Part shown: positions 12,490 through 26,508 of the stretch, piece by piece
How the letters are laid out: every line of letters starts with the position of its first letter
Position numbering within the stretch: position 1 is the stretch's first letter
Assembly: GCA_029582265.1 (NCBI GenBank)
Contig: CM055816.1
Coordinates: forward strand, 5,017,690 to 5,081,689
Direction: 5' to 3'
From: Zoroaster sp. YZ-2022
Lineage: Eukaryota > Echinodermata > Asteroidea > Forcipulatida > Zoroasteridae
Length of the DNA: 64,000 bases
Notes under the pieces: generated by a model
The model's input: only the letters and a program-made list of their open reading frames with translations
The model's database searches: none
What the model was told of the DNA's origin: nothing
Program-made: the position numbers and the translations under genes

Positions 12490-14480
12490 TGCTGCGCAGC
12501 AGTTTGACTACAACACAGATCTCCACTCCTTTCTCTCCTGCACGCCCGTCCTCACACGCTCCCTGCACTCCATTCCTGTCCACATCTTTGATGTTACTTG
12601 TCCTTAACTTTGTTCTTGGTCTACCTCTCTTCCTCTTTTACCATCTATCTTTCCATCCATGCAATTTCTCGCTGCAAAGCTCCTTTTTCTTATTATAAAA
12701 TACCGAAATAACTCATTTCCTTTTTCTTGATGTTATTCATAAGTGACCTTTCTGTTCTCATTCTTCTTAAGACTTCAGTGTTTGTGGTCTGTGTCTCTCT
12801 ATGAGATTTCCTTTAAGATGCGTCTGTATACCCACATCTCAAAAGCATTTATTCTGTTAATTATATTTGTACTAAGTGTCCATGTTTCAGAAAGAATAGA
12901 GTAGTGTGGACCAGATGTAACATTGTGCCAGCTTCTACCCTTTGTTGTAATATGATGCCCGTGAAGTGAGAACATTTGCCATTTTCTCAAATGCAACCCT
13001 TGCTATCCTATTCCATTCTCCTCAGGATCTTCCTTCTCACACCTACCATCTTCTGTAATTAGGTGGCCTAGGTAAACAAATGCTTGACACCTGTTGCAAT
13101 TTATTCCCTATTTAGTCTTACATTGATGTTTGGCGCTACCTCACCTCTCTCTTTATGGATTACCATCGCTTTTGTTTTGTATCACATTTATATCTTGTCT
13201 CCATTTTACACCTTCTTCGTTAACAGCATTTAATAAGGCTAGCATTATGTTCACTGGTCAGAAATGAGAACCGTATCATCTGCGCGTAACGTAGATTATT
13301 AATATTTATCCCATCAACTATGATTCCTTCTTAATCCTCAACAGCGCCTTGAAAATGCGCTCCACATACAAATTGAATAAGCTAGGTGATAGCACAGCCC
13401 CTGTCTGACTTCTCTGTAATTTGAAACTCACTGGAAATCCATGCTCTGTTCCTGACGCTTCCACTTTGTTGCCAATACAAACCAAAGAGCAATTATCTTT
13501 AAATCCTGGTGTTATCCACACCAACCTCCTTCAAATGTGAATTAAATGATCATGTTTACACACGTTAAAATACTTACTGTAATCAATGAAACATGCAACA
13601 CCCTCCTTATTAACTTGTAAAAGCCCGTTCGCAGATGATCCTCAGGTGAAATATTCCTTTCTCTTGTTCCCGGTGCCTTTCCTGAAACCACTCTGAAATT
13701 CATTTATTTCGCTTCGACCCTGATAGAGATTCGTTGTTGTATGATTTTAAGAATCAGCTTTGTTACTTTGCCTCATTAATTTAAGCTGATGAACTTCGAT
13801 AATCTGTACAATTTTTCTGCTTTGATGCTTTTCGCTCGCTATGGGAATGAATGAAGATGGATTTCCTCATTGTTACAGGAATGAATGTAAACCAATGAAA
13901 CATATCTCTGTTGCAGAGGTTAGCAAGTGTTTGATGTTTTACGTCATCTCAATGCTCTGAGTGCTTTCTACTGGTATTTCATCAGGCCCAGCAGCTTTCC
14001 TCCATCTTTCATCCCTTTGATTGCTTTCTCAACCTCCTCTTGCATAATTTCCTCACCAACATCTGGCTCAACCTTTGGAATCTCTCCTCTTTCATCTTCA
14101 TATAACTCTTCCATGTTATATTTAGCCATCTTTCAAGAACTTCCTTTTTATCGAATAGGACATTTCATCTTTATCCCGTGTATGCATCCATCCTCTTCTC
14201 TTTTTGCTTATTGCCCGTCATTTCTCTTACTTTCAGCATCTTTCACTCCAACTGTTTCTATTTCCCTTGCATTGCTTTTTGAGCCATTTATTCCTTAGCC
14301 TTTCTACATGCTCCTGTGATCTTTCTGTGAAGCCTTGGCATATTCAGACTCTATCCGAATGCGCTGCCTTCTTTCTTTTCTCCATCATGTTCAGAATTTC
14401 GTACTGTCATCCAGACTGGAAGATTTTGTTTTTGATCAATTTCGAAGAACTGCCTTCAAAAGATGTGTTAATGCAATCAT
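12490..14480 (-). pseudogene. decayed non-LTR retrotransposon (reverse transcriptase remnant)
   Basis: Read on the minus strand it gives, in order, fragments typical of LINE reverse transcriptases. They are an EKRKKAA stretch near 14400-14370, an 'EVEKAIKGMK..GKAAGPDEIPVE'-type segment near 14040-13970, a 'QTGAVLSPSLFNLYVERIF' segment (13420-13360), a broken YADD catalytic box followed by TVLIS near 13290-13262, a 'SETWTLSTNIINRINAFEMW' segment (12890-12830) and a GRPRTK tail near 12630. Frameshifts and stops separate the pieces, and an extra base pair sits inside the YADD box, so it is inactive. The order and spacing match RTE/jockey-like elements; the exact clade is uncertain. Confidence 0.85.
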
Positions 14481-15439
14481 GCTGTAAGTGACCAGCCAAA
14501 AGGCCCAATAATCTGATAGTTCAATGAAAGTTCATCTCCATCAGATGTCTTATACATATTCGTCATCTTAAATAACGTGCCATGTGGGATTGGCTGAAAT
14601 ATTATGTGGGGATGGCAATTCTTGTTTCAGAAAAAATCGCCGCCCAGCTTGATCGAAAACAATGATTAATTTCATTTACGACGGAGGAGCTAAGCTTCTG
14701 TGCTGCTTGCGCCCTCTTTTGTCTGGTAGTGGCCTTCTAACTTTTCATCAGCATCAATGTTATGCCTGACACTATGAAAGATGTATGGCTGCTTGTGTCT
14801 GTACGAACTCAATTGAAATCAAGGGCATACAATTTCAGAGTGTTTTTTATATATTGATAGGCATTTCAGGTTTGCAACGCGCCAGTACCAAAATAACGGG
14901 GTCCAGGAACCATCTAAGGGCCCAGAATATTTAGGTTCTATGCTCAGTGTGCTGACATATACTTCGGGATATATTTGGGATATATTCGTAACATATAAAT
15001 AATGAAAACAAAATATTCAGATTCTTTATGTTTTTGACATTAATTTTCTAATCCTGCTATTTATTTTGCTCGATACCCTCCTTCTTTATTGTGGTATAGT
15101 GTCCATGCATTATTTGTTTTACCGTGCTTGTTTCTTGCATCTTAAATTATTTTGTTTGCAACTTACGTCGATTACCTTAATTACAATTGTTTTGCGTAAA
15201 TGTTATATCTCAATTTCAAACTAGATCAGTTTTTCTCTTTTCCATTTTCATTTTATTTAGAATGTTTTAACATGTTTTACTTTGGTTTACTTTATTAAAT
15301 TTTCCCATATTTCTATTTACTGCTTTTATTTGTTTACTTTAAATTTTATGTTGTAGATTGGTTTAACTTTTAATAATATTGATTAATATAGAGTCTCAAA
15401 GAAAGCAGTTCTTTAACAACAAGGAGGAGTTCTACCCTG

Positions 15440-15650
15440 TTAAAATTAATAAATAAATAAATTAAGAATTATATAAAGCGCAGGACAAAATAAAAATTTA
15501 TTTCATAATATTTATTTGGGGCTGATGAATGCATCACTCACCAATTTACATAAGATTATTGAGGATACAACCCTCGTTCCTATTTCTCTGGGATTTGAGA
15601 TCCTGAACAAAACGACAAAATCCAAAACCAGTCAAAATCAATAAATAGAA
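15440..15650. repeat. dispersed repeat, copy 1 of 2
   Basis: It shares AGAATTATATAAAG, GCAGGACAAAATAAA, GGGCTGATGAAT and GATCCTGAACAAAAC in the same order with 17895-18190, which has extra internal sequence. No terminal repeats were identified. Confidence 0.7.
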
Positions 15651-17894
15651 AATTCAACAAAACCTTTACAGTAAATGAGCAGAAAATAATAATACAACTA
15701 TGGACAAAAACTGAGATTGTTATTCCGAGCGCTTTATGACGACGTATTTTAGTTTTGATGGGGTTGTAAAAACTGTATATACCCTCAGTGATGGGCATAC
15801 TTAATTATTTTGGTAATGATTTTTTTGGGTTAACATCAAAATAGTGGGAGACAATTATTTATATACGTTGTAGGGCCTGCCCTTTACTCTATATTCAGAA
15901 TCACGAAAATATTTTTGACTTTAGGCGCGCCTGTGGTGCATTCTGATCGCTTTTATTAATAATTATGGTGTGTTGCAAGAAAAAACGATATAGTTTAGTC
16001 AAGTCAGTCGATAAATGCCAGGAGAGGCTAACATTGATTTTTTAAAGGGGACATTTGATATGTGTTCTCCCACTCTAAAATTCGGATGGTACGCGTTGGT
16101 ACCAAGAAGCAGACAGTATATATGAGCTCATAATATTCCCAAACGACGAGTTTTTTTTTTGTTTTCATTTTATTTCTATCTAAGAGTATATAGCCTCAAG
16201 TAAGTATGATTTTTGGTGATTTTTTGGGGAACATCTATGATTTTGTTGTTTTGACATAGTGGCTTAATGTGTATGATTGCCAGTGGCGTTAATCACGTGT
16301 TTAGTGGGGAGATATTTAAATTTATTTGGATAATCTACAACAAAGTATTGAATCTCGAACGTTGATCAACGGGAGTGGAGGTGAAAAAAATAATAAAATC
16401 AGCAAGCTCATGGGGGGATTAAACCTTGAAACCCTCCCGTGGTTACGTGCTGACCAACCAATCAGAACTTCTACGGCTATCATAAAGATGACAATCCAAA
16501 CAGACAAATAAACAAACAGACAATTAATATTTAAACAAACCAAATTCCCTTGGTAATTGCACAATTATTCGATTTTTTTTTTACCGCTTGAAAAATTCGA
16601 GTGAGATGATCCTATGGACCATCCCTCTGGGGCCCAAACAGTATGTATCCCCCACCCCGGATTTACGCCCGTGATGATTGACACTGGGCAGGCATAAAAG
16701 CTGTAGGTAAGACATTATCTTAGACAACTACACAGTACCGATTCGTATAACGGCTATGCCTGTGGGGATCTTCGAGAGCAACCATTACTTCGTATGTAAA
16801 CGGCTATACTTACTGTGAATATAATGAATGACCTTGTCGTTCTTACCCCTTATCATTCTGCCTATCCTCGCCATTTTCCCAACATGAGTTGACACATTTA
16901 AAGCCTTGAGCGCAAAACGAGTTTCTGTTGAAAAGGGTGTTTTCCAAAAAAGAAATACAACAAAAGTCACAATGAGGGGTGGAAATCGTTGATCTAGCAA
17001 TGCCCGAAACCCACTGAAGAATTATTATTCAGTCGTATTTTATGCAGCATAATCTCTCACGTCCTAAAATCCCCAGTAAAGCGTGTGTTCAACCTTAAAA
17101 GTTCAAAACACCGTCATGGTTTGTTGATTTGTATTGAATTTGTGTTATGCTCCAAACATGCAGTCGTCGAATCATTATGATCTATTGATGTACTTTACAG
17201 CAACAGGTTTAACACACATAACAGTGTATGGCTAATTGTGATTATTTCCATCGATAAATTATTAAAGCATTATTTATTTTAACCAATTCTAAATGGAAAC
17301 ACTGTTCTCATTTAGGACCGTCGATCACTTCTTTCAGCGAGCAAAACATATTGGTTTTGATTTAATTAAATTAATTTCATTATTTTACATAATATTTCAT
17401 AAAAAAATCACAAAGCTATACATACATATCCATTTTAACAACAAAATGTATTAAAACTTGCATAAATCCATAAAATAATGAATAAGAAAAAAACATCAAC
17501 AATCGAGACAAAATAAAGACAGAGTTTGGCCTATTGGAGGTTAACCAAATAGCGAACCTATCACTTTTTAATTTGTTGCTTTCAATAGTGTCACAGAACA
17601 AAACACCTAAAACATACAATATAGACAGCCATAACAAATATGAATAATTATTATTTCACCAACCTGTAAGGAATAATTATGTGAATATGATAAGGAATGT
17701 TGTTGTTGAAAGTGATTAGGCTGCATTTACTTATATGTCATTCCAGAGTGATGTTCTCCTGTGATTATACCTATAACTTATTTTGTCTCTCTTTGACTTA
17801 TTCTGATTATCAGACAGTTTGTCCGCCAGAAACTTCCCTAAATGATAAATCATTTGGTGGTTAATAATAAACCCGACTGATGCCTCTATATGCA

Positions 17895-18190
17895 CAAAAC
17901 AGCAACAAATAAATAAATGAAGAATTATATAAAGTGCAGGACAAAATAAAATTATTTTTCCTTAAAGTGTCCTAATCTTTTTGAAAAAGGCACATAGACT
18001 TGATGTAAAATATGGCAGAATGTAAGCTTTCAGTCGACTTGTACGGTGGGGTTGGGCTGATGAATTGAATCGCTCACCCTTTAAAGATTATTAGGGGTAT
18101 TAGGGTATAAACCCTGCGCTTCCGTTTCTCCGACTTTGGGATCCTGAACAAAACCACAAAATCCAAAAAAACTAAATCAAAATCCAAAAT
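17895..18190. repeat. dispersed repeat, copy 2 of 2
   Basis: The longer member of the pair with 15440-15650. It carries about 90 extra bases between GCAGGACAAAATAAA and GGGCTGATGAAT. Same orientation. Confidence 0.7.
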
Positions 18191-18685
18191 ATGTTGTTAT
18201 ATACAAACATATTGAATCCTATCTATCTATCTATCCATTCAGTTTAGGTCACTTCCATGGTCAGACGATATTTTCATAAAAAATTATTTTGCTTTAATAT
18301 TATACAGCATAATACTGTATGTATACAGAACTGTACTATGAACAGTGTACTGTACAAGTACATGCATGTATGCTAATTTCCCCAAATACCTCTATGATTT
18401 TTTTCTTCAACACAACACAATCAGGACATGGTGGGACAGGAGTGGAGGCGGACCCTGTGAGCACATAAAAACTCATTCATGGCAAGGAGTCTAAGACCTA
18501 ATAAGGGCATTCTTGGAGATATTTTTATTTTATTTATATGCACTTCGTAATGCAATATCAGCATTTTCAGGGGTCAAGTTGTAAATATTGTATCGTATAG
18601 CTCATATGATGCAGTTGGGGTGTTAAAGTTCATGGACCCCTTTGGATACATTTGATTAAGGATGACTGTCAGGACGCGATCATTT

Positions 18686-18811
18686 CTCCTGAGAACGACC
18701 ATCAGAGCATACTGATCGAAAAAAACAAGTCGAAAGGTAACCTCCAGTTCTTTTCAGAACTAATTACTACTCACAAAGGATTTCACATGGTGTCACCATA
18801 ATTGAGTCTTA
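18686..18811 (+). repeat. hammerhead-like mobile repeat, copy 2
   Basis: Starts with CTGAGAA at 18689, then the hairpin ATCAGAGCATACTGAT and GAAA, followed by the shared CTCCAGTTCTTTTCAGAACT segment and CACATGGTGTCACC. The conserved CGTCGAG after the hairpin is mutated (AAAAACAAGTCGA), so this copy is unlikely to be catalytically competent. It lies about 50 bp before the large satellite array. Confidence 0.8.
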
Positions 18812-18864
18812 CTTTACATTTGATTCATTTATGATTTGATGGTGTACATACTTGAACAAGTCAT

Positions 18865-21800
18865 AACAATTGTTTGAGCATGCATATTGTACATGCATAC
18901 AGCACCTACACTCGTACATATGCACAGTGTACATTGTATACCATATATGTATGCATGCATATGTAAGACAGCAGTACCTACCACTGCACATATACAGTGT
19001 ACATTAGAGTCATACATTAATATGCATGCATACATGTACATAGCAGCACTCTATACTGTACATACAGGTACATTGCTACCGTATATGTATGCATACATGT
19101 ACATAGCATCCCAAGGTACAGTGTACATTGTACTACCGTATATGTATGCATGGCTGTACATACAGCACCCTACATTGTACACTGTACATATGCAGTGTAC
19201 ATTGTATACCGTATATGTATGCATATCTTGTACATTTAGCACTGTGTATACACTGTACATATATAGTGTACATTGTATCTTCGTACCGTATATGCATGCT
19301 TATTACATGTACATACAGCACCTATACACTATTACATATACAGTGTACATTATTATACCGATATATGTATGCATACGTATGCTCAGCACCTATACACTGT
19401 GCATATACAGTGTACATTGTATACCGTATATGTATGCATACATGTATACAGCACCTACACTGTACATATACAGTGTACATTGTGACAATATGTATATGTA
19501 CATATACATACAGCACTATACTGTACATATACAGTGTACATTGTATACCGTATATGTATGCATGCTATACACCTACATATACAGTGCATATTGTATACTG
19601 TATATGTATGCATACATGTACATAAGCAGCACCTACACTGTACATATACAGTGTACATTGTATATCAAGTATATGCACGCATACATGTACATGTTAAAGC
19701 ACCTATACACTGTACATATACAGTGTACATTGTATATCAGCGTATATGTGCATACATGTATGCTATGTAATACCAGTTATTTATACACTGTAACATATGC
19801 AGTGTACATTGTATACATGTATATGTAAGACACAGCACCTCTACACTGTACTATATATAGTGTACATTATACCGTATATGTATGCATACGTGTACATACA
19901 GCACCTACACTGTACATATACAGTGTACATTGTATATACCGTATATATGCATAAGCGTGGTTACGGTTGTGCATACAGTACCCTATACACTGTACACATA
20001 TAGTGTACAGTGTACATTGTATAAAATATGTGTATGCATACATGTACACAGCACCTATACACCTGTGAAGACATATACAGTGTACATATGTCTCCCAATA
20101 TACCAGATATGCATGCACATGTTTTGTTTTTACATAGCAATTTATATGACTGTACATATACAGTGTACATTGTATACCGTATATGTATGTATACATGTAC
20201 ATACGTGGCCGCCTGGCACCCTACATCTGTGCATATATACAGTGTAACATTGTATACCGACATAGTATATGTACATAATAGTACCTATATCTGCTACTCA
20301 CTGTACATATACAGTGTACATTGTATACTATATATGGCGCATGCATGTTATGTACATAGTACCTATACAGCACCTATACAATGTACATATACAGTGGCCA
20401 TATGTATACCAGATGTATGGCGCATACATGTACATATAGCACCAGCACCTACACTGTACGCTTATACGAATTAAGTGTACATTGTGTCACTGTATATGTA
20501 TGCATACATACATACAGCACCTATACTGTGCACATATACAGTGTATATTGTATACCGTATATGTATGCATACATGTACATACAGCTAATTTTGCCTGCAA
20601 CACTGTACATATACAGTGTACATTGTATACCGTATATGTGTATATGGCGCATACATGTACGCTTATACACCTATACACTTTCTGTACATATACAGTGTAC
20701 ATTGTATATCAGATATGGCGTACACGCCGTGTACGCCACATACAGCACTACACTGTAGCATATACAGTGTACATTGTATGCTCATATATGTATGCATACA
20801 TGTACATGCAACATGTACACACTGTACCTATATGGGGTGTACAGTGTTGTATAAACACTGTATGTATGCATACATGTACATACAGCACACTCATACACTG
20901 TACATATACAGTGTACATTGTGGTTATACAGATATGTATGCATACAGGTACATAGCAACCTATACACTGTACATATACAGTGTACATGTATACCGTATGT
21001 ATGCATACAGGGATACATAGCACCTACACTGTTACATACAGTGTACATTGTATACCGCATATGTGGCGATGCATGTACATTACAGCACCTATACACTGTA
21101 CATATACAGTGTACATTGCTATACCTGATATGTATGCACATTACATGTACCCCATGTACATACCACTTCATACACTGTACATATACAGGTGTACATTGTA
21201 TATCAGAGCATGTATGCATACATGTGTACATACAGCACCATGTACACTGCAAGCAATATACAGGCACATTGTATACCGTATATGTATGCATACATGCATA
21301 GTTATCGCACACTACACTGCTACATATACAGTGTACATTGCAGGTCAGGAGTATGGCGCATACATGTACAGTACAGCACCTACACTGTACATATACAGTG
21401 TAACATTGTATACCAATGTACATGCATACATGTACATATTAACACCTATACACTGTACATATAACAGTGTAATATTGTATACGATATGTATGTATGGCGC
21501 ATACATTTGCACACTACATATACAGCTACCCTATCTGTCATACATGTACAGCGTATAAATTTCAAAACGTGTACATTGTATACATATATGTATGCATACA
21601 TGTACATACAGCACTCTATACACTGTACATATACAAGTGTGCATTGTATACCAGAGTGTATGCACATGTACATACAGCATCTATACTGTACATATACAGT
21701 GTACATTGTATACCGTATAGTGTATGCATATACATGTACATACAGCACCTATACTGTACATATAACAGTGTACATTGTGGTTTCATATATGTATGCATAC

Positions 21801-24381
21801 ATGTACATAGTTAGCACCTTTACACTGTACATATACAGTGTACATTGTATGGGTTGCATATGTATGCATACATGTAACATTATACAGCACCTACACTGTA
21901 CATATACAGTGTACATTAAAATCACAGACATGTATGCGCCATATACATGTACACAGCACCTGTACACTGTTACATATACAGTGTACATTGTATACCGTAT
22001 ATGTATGCATACATGTACATGTAGCATTCCTATACACTGTACATATACAGTGTACATTGTATACCGTATATGTATGCATACATGTACATATACAGCACCT
22101 ACACTGTACATATACAGTGTACATTGTATACCGTATATGTATGCATACATGTACATACAGCACCTATACTGTACATATACAGTGTACATTGTATACCGTA
22201 TATGTATGCATACATTTATGTACAGCACCTACACTGTACATATACAGTGTACATTGTATACCGGTATGTATGCGCATACATGTTACAACACTAACACACT
22301 GTACATAACATACAGTGTACATTGTATACCATATATGTTACATTTACTATTACATGCAACACTATACACTGTTACATATATGGTTAGTGCAGTGTGCATT
22401 GTATACCGTATATGTATGCATACATGTACGTTAGCACCTACACTGTTACATACAGGTACATTGTGTACTTTATATGTGTGCATACGGCATGTATACATGT
22501 AAGTACAGCAACCTAACACTTCGTATATACGCCATGTACATACAGCACCTATACACTGTACATTATTATACAGTGTACATTATACCGTATATGTATGCAT
22601 ACATGTACATACAGCACCTATACATTGCAATACAGTGTACATTGTATACCGTATATGTATGCATACATGTACATACAAATTTTACAGATGTATATATGTA
22701 TACATGTACATACAGCACCTATACACTGTACATATAACAGTGTACATTGTGAAGGTACTCCGTATGTATGGCATACATTTATGTACAACACCTATACACT
22801 GTACATACAGTGTACATTTTATATCGACATATATGCATACATGTACATGGTGTACTCTACACTGTACATACGTACAGTGTACATTGTATACCGTATGTAC
22901 ATGTACATGTACATACAGCACTATACACTGTATATATACAGTAGTACATTGTATACCGATATGTATGCATACATGTACATACCAGCACCTATACACTGTA
23001 CATATACAGTGTTACATTGTATACCGATATGCATGCATACGGCATGTACATTTTAGCACCTAGTACACTGTACATATACAGTGTACATTGTATACCGTAC
23101 CGATATGTATGCATAATGTGTACATACACTATTCACTATACATACAGTACAGGCTTGTACATTAATCTGATATGCATACATGTACATACAGCACCTACAC
23201 TGTACATATACAGTGGCATTGTATACCATATGCATGCACATGTACATATAGCACCTATACACTGTACATATACAGTGTACATTGTTACCGTATATGTATG
23301 CATACATGTATGTACATATATAGCACCCTACACTGTACATATACAGTGTACATTTATACCATATGTGTGCATACATGTACATACAGCACCTATACACTGT
23401 ACATATACAGTGTACATTGGTATACCGTATATTGCATACATGTACATACAGCACCTACACTGTACATATACAGTGTACATTGTATATCGTATATGTATGC
23501 ATACATGCATACAGCACTCTTACACTGACAAATACAGTGTACATTGTATACCGTATATGTATACATACATGTACATACAGCACCTATACACTGTGCATAT
23601 ACAGTGTACATTGTATACCGTATATGCATGCATACATGTAAGACATAGCACCTACACTGTACATATACAGTGTACATTGTGCTACTGTATATGTATACAT
23701 TGTACAGGCACCCATACACTGTATATACAATGCATTGTACGTATACATATATGTATGCATACATGTGTACATACAGCACTCACCTGTACATATACAGTGT
23801 ACATTGTATACTGCATATATGCATACATGTACATACAGCACCACACTGTACATATACAGTGTACATTGTATACCGTATATGTATGCATACATGAACAAAC
23901 AACACCTATACACTACATATACAGTGTATATTGTATACCGTATATGTATGGCTACATGTACATATATAGTACCTCTACACTGTACATATACAGTGTACAT
24001 TGTATACTGTATATGCATACATGTACATATACAGCTCCTACACTGTACATATACAGTGTACATTGTATACCGTATATGTATGCATACATGTACATACAGC
24101 ACCTATACACTGTACATATACAGTGTACATTGTATACCGTGTATGTATGCATACATGTACATGTTAGCACTTACACACTGTACATATACAGTGTACATTG
24201 TATATCGTATATGTATGCATACATGTACATACAGCACCTACACTGTACATATACAGTGTACATTGTATACCGTATATGTATGCATACATGTACATACAGC
24301 ACCTACACTGTACATATACAGTGTACATTGTATACCGTATATGTATGCATACATGTACATACAGCAGCTACACTGTACATA
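18865..24381. repeat. 65-68-bp self-complementary satellite array
   Basis: About 80 tandem units. The common unit runs CTACACTGTACATATACAGT, GTACATTGTATACCGTATAT, GTATGCATACATGTACATAC, AGCAC. It contains a 7-bp perfect stem (CACTGTA/TACAGTG around CATA) and the perfect palindrome GTATGCATAC. The plus-strand unit has no stop codon in any of its three frames, and 65 is not a multiple of 3, so open frames of up to about 470 codons arise by chance. Their Tyr/Cys/His/Thr-rich translations are artefacts. Copies from about 24040 rightward are almost identical, while those further left carry many indels. Confidence 0.95.
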
Positions 24382-24383
24382 TA

Positions 24384-24605
24384 CAGTGCGTATCAAAAAA
24401 AAGGTAATCCGAATTCAGGGCGTTAATATGCCAAGGTTATTTAGTTTGACAATTTACATGTAGTGTACCAAAGAAGAGGAACTCCTCAGCTTTCCATTGA
24501 TACCTGTATCGATCCATTTCTGTCACACATGGCCGAGTACATTGTTATTGAAAATGGCAAATTCAAATCGCATTTTTGCAAGTTTGGGTAATCAGTTCAA
24601 GGCAG
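24384..24605. repeat. left terminal inverted repeat of the mariner-type element
   Basis: It begins CAGTGCGTATCAAAAAAAAG and is the reverse complement of 39190-39410 with about 8 differences. The TA target duplication precedes it. Confidence 0.93.
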
Positions 24606-25323
24606 TCTGAAATGGACGCATCACTTGACTGCATAGATGATTATGTAAGATGTTTAAGCTGGTGCGGTAATCGTCTGTTACGACATCCTTTTCTTCAGTT
24701 GGGTATTTAAGAAGGGCCTGGGTTTAGGGACAGGTAGTTGGAAGATGGTACAACTTCGACTGAACAGCGAAGCGTGATTACAACATTTCACCAAACTCAC
24801 AGTTTGCAGCAAACTCGCGAGCTTTCAGGGGACGCTTCCCCAGAACGGGAGCCCCAGCAGCCAAAACCATCTGGGCGAATGTTAGAAAATATCAAGAGTA
24901 TGGCACTAGCCTCAACCGCAACAAGGGGGAAATTCTGGCAGGAGGCGCATTGGCGATCAGAAGGGAACATTGCAGCAGTAAGGCAGCAACTTTTGGAGCA
25001 TCCTAGGGACACCAGCGGGCGAAATGGGCTGAGATTGCCTTCATGACATTCAACAGAATCACGAGATTGGACCTCCACCAGCATCCATATCGATTCACAT
25101 CCGACATCAACTTACGCCAGGAGATTTTGCTAGAAGGCTGGCGTTTGCCAGATGGTTGATAGCCCGTACCGAGAGAGATGTCAATTTTCTGCGGAATCTC
25201 GTAATCGGCGACGACGCTGCTTTCTCCATGAACGGCAAGGTCAATACGCATAATGTTCTTGAATATGCACCAGCAAAACACCCCCCAGAATTCAATTTTG
25301 AGGTTAACATGAGTCGACAAAAG

Positions 25324-26241
25324 CATAATGAAAAGTATGTATACAAAATAGGACAAAAGCCCCTTGTGTGAACTGAACACGCGCGCCCTATTAAACGTGT
25401 ACAAAATTACGTACACACACAGGCTGCGCGCCACTCCACACAAAACTTTTTGACCAAAGAATCGTCAACGTCAACTACTGAAAACTGGCATATTAAATCA
25501 ACCTAATGAGGACTAAATCCTACCTCCCATTCCCCCAAACATGTCACAAATGATGCTTTGTATTTCCCAGGAGCATGATTCTTAGCTTTGTCTATGTTTT
25601 TCGACAGAAATATAACATTAAATTTACATGAAATTTACTCATCTTCGTTTGGTTTATCACAAACGCAAGAGACGGCATTGAAGAGCAGATTGGTACCTAG
25701 ACTCACAGTACATGTGTTATACATTGTTCTGTAAATGGTATGTGCCCCTGTAATATCCCAACATAACCGTAGATCTGATTGGGTATAAGTTTGTTAATTA
25801 AAATGGTCGTTGGAAAATATTGTCCAATAGACACAGCTGTTGTATCACTGTGAAGGAATTTCATGGGTTAAATAATGACGTCACCCCAAAGAAAACATAC
25901 TTTCGTTTTGGGTTACCAGACGTTGAACAAGGCCATGAGATAAAAAAAATAGTTTCTGTTTGCGTTTCGTGCTTTATTGAATAGGCTTTTCTGCCAAGTC
26001 GTGGTATGAATCGTTTTGTAAATTATATTGGGTAATCATTTTCATGGTAATGTAAAAACATTAATATCATTAGAAAGGCCTTGAATTTTTATTTCATATT
26101 CTGATCACCCCGAGTTTACAGGCTTGTCCATTTCAGTGCTATGACAGATTTTAAGGGGCAACGCTTTTTAAAATGTAATGCTTAGGCGTGCTTTGTGGCG
26201 TGCACAGTGATGATGCATGATGTCCATAACTTTTCATTATG
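25324..26241. mobile_element. 918-bp nonautonomous element inside the transposase frame
   Basis: Bounded by inverted ends CATAATGAAAAGTATG (25324-25339) and CATAACTTTTCATTATG (26225-26241). Transposase coding stops at ...SRQK before it and resumes with WTVW... immediately after it, so it is an insertion. No obvious target duplication remains. No transposase of its own was found. The family is not recognised. Confidence 0.78.
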
Positions 26242-26508
26242 TGGACTGTTTGGTTAGGACTTTGTGGAAGTGGTCAGCTGATCGGACCGTTTTTTTTCAA
26301 AGGAATGTCAATGGTAACATGTACCGTAGATGCTCAATGATAACGCTTTACCGCAGCTGGGGAACACTTTGAGCGACAGGTTCGTGGGGTCTTCAGACAA
26401 CTCTGGTGGGCCCAAGATGCCTGGGCCAACACACGCCTTCATCGCTGTCCGAGATCGTCCTGGGAACTCTTTGGCGAGTCATCGCCGTCAACCATGCCCA
26501 GATAACAT

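Larger units (their letters stand above)
14481..18685. other. AT-rich non-coding sequence with a dispersed repeat pair
   Basis: About 4.2 kb without a supported gene. It holds two diverged direct copies of one dispersed repeat (15440-15650 and 17895-18190, listed separately) and otherwise only short open frames of AT-rich composition. Confidence 0.5.

Noticed and set aside
18887..24463. Open frames of 100-470 codons rich in Tyr, Cys, His and Thr on both strands
   Set aside because: They are translations of the stop-free 65-68-bp satellite unit, occur in overlapping frames and change frame with every indel. No conserved protein.
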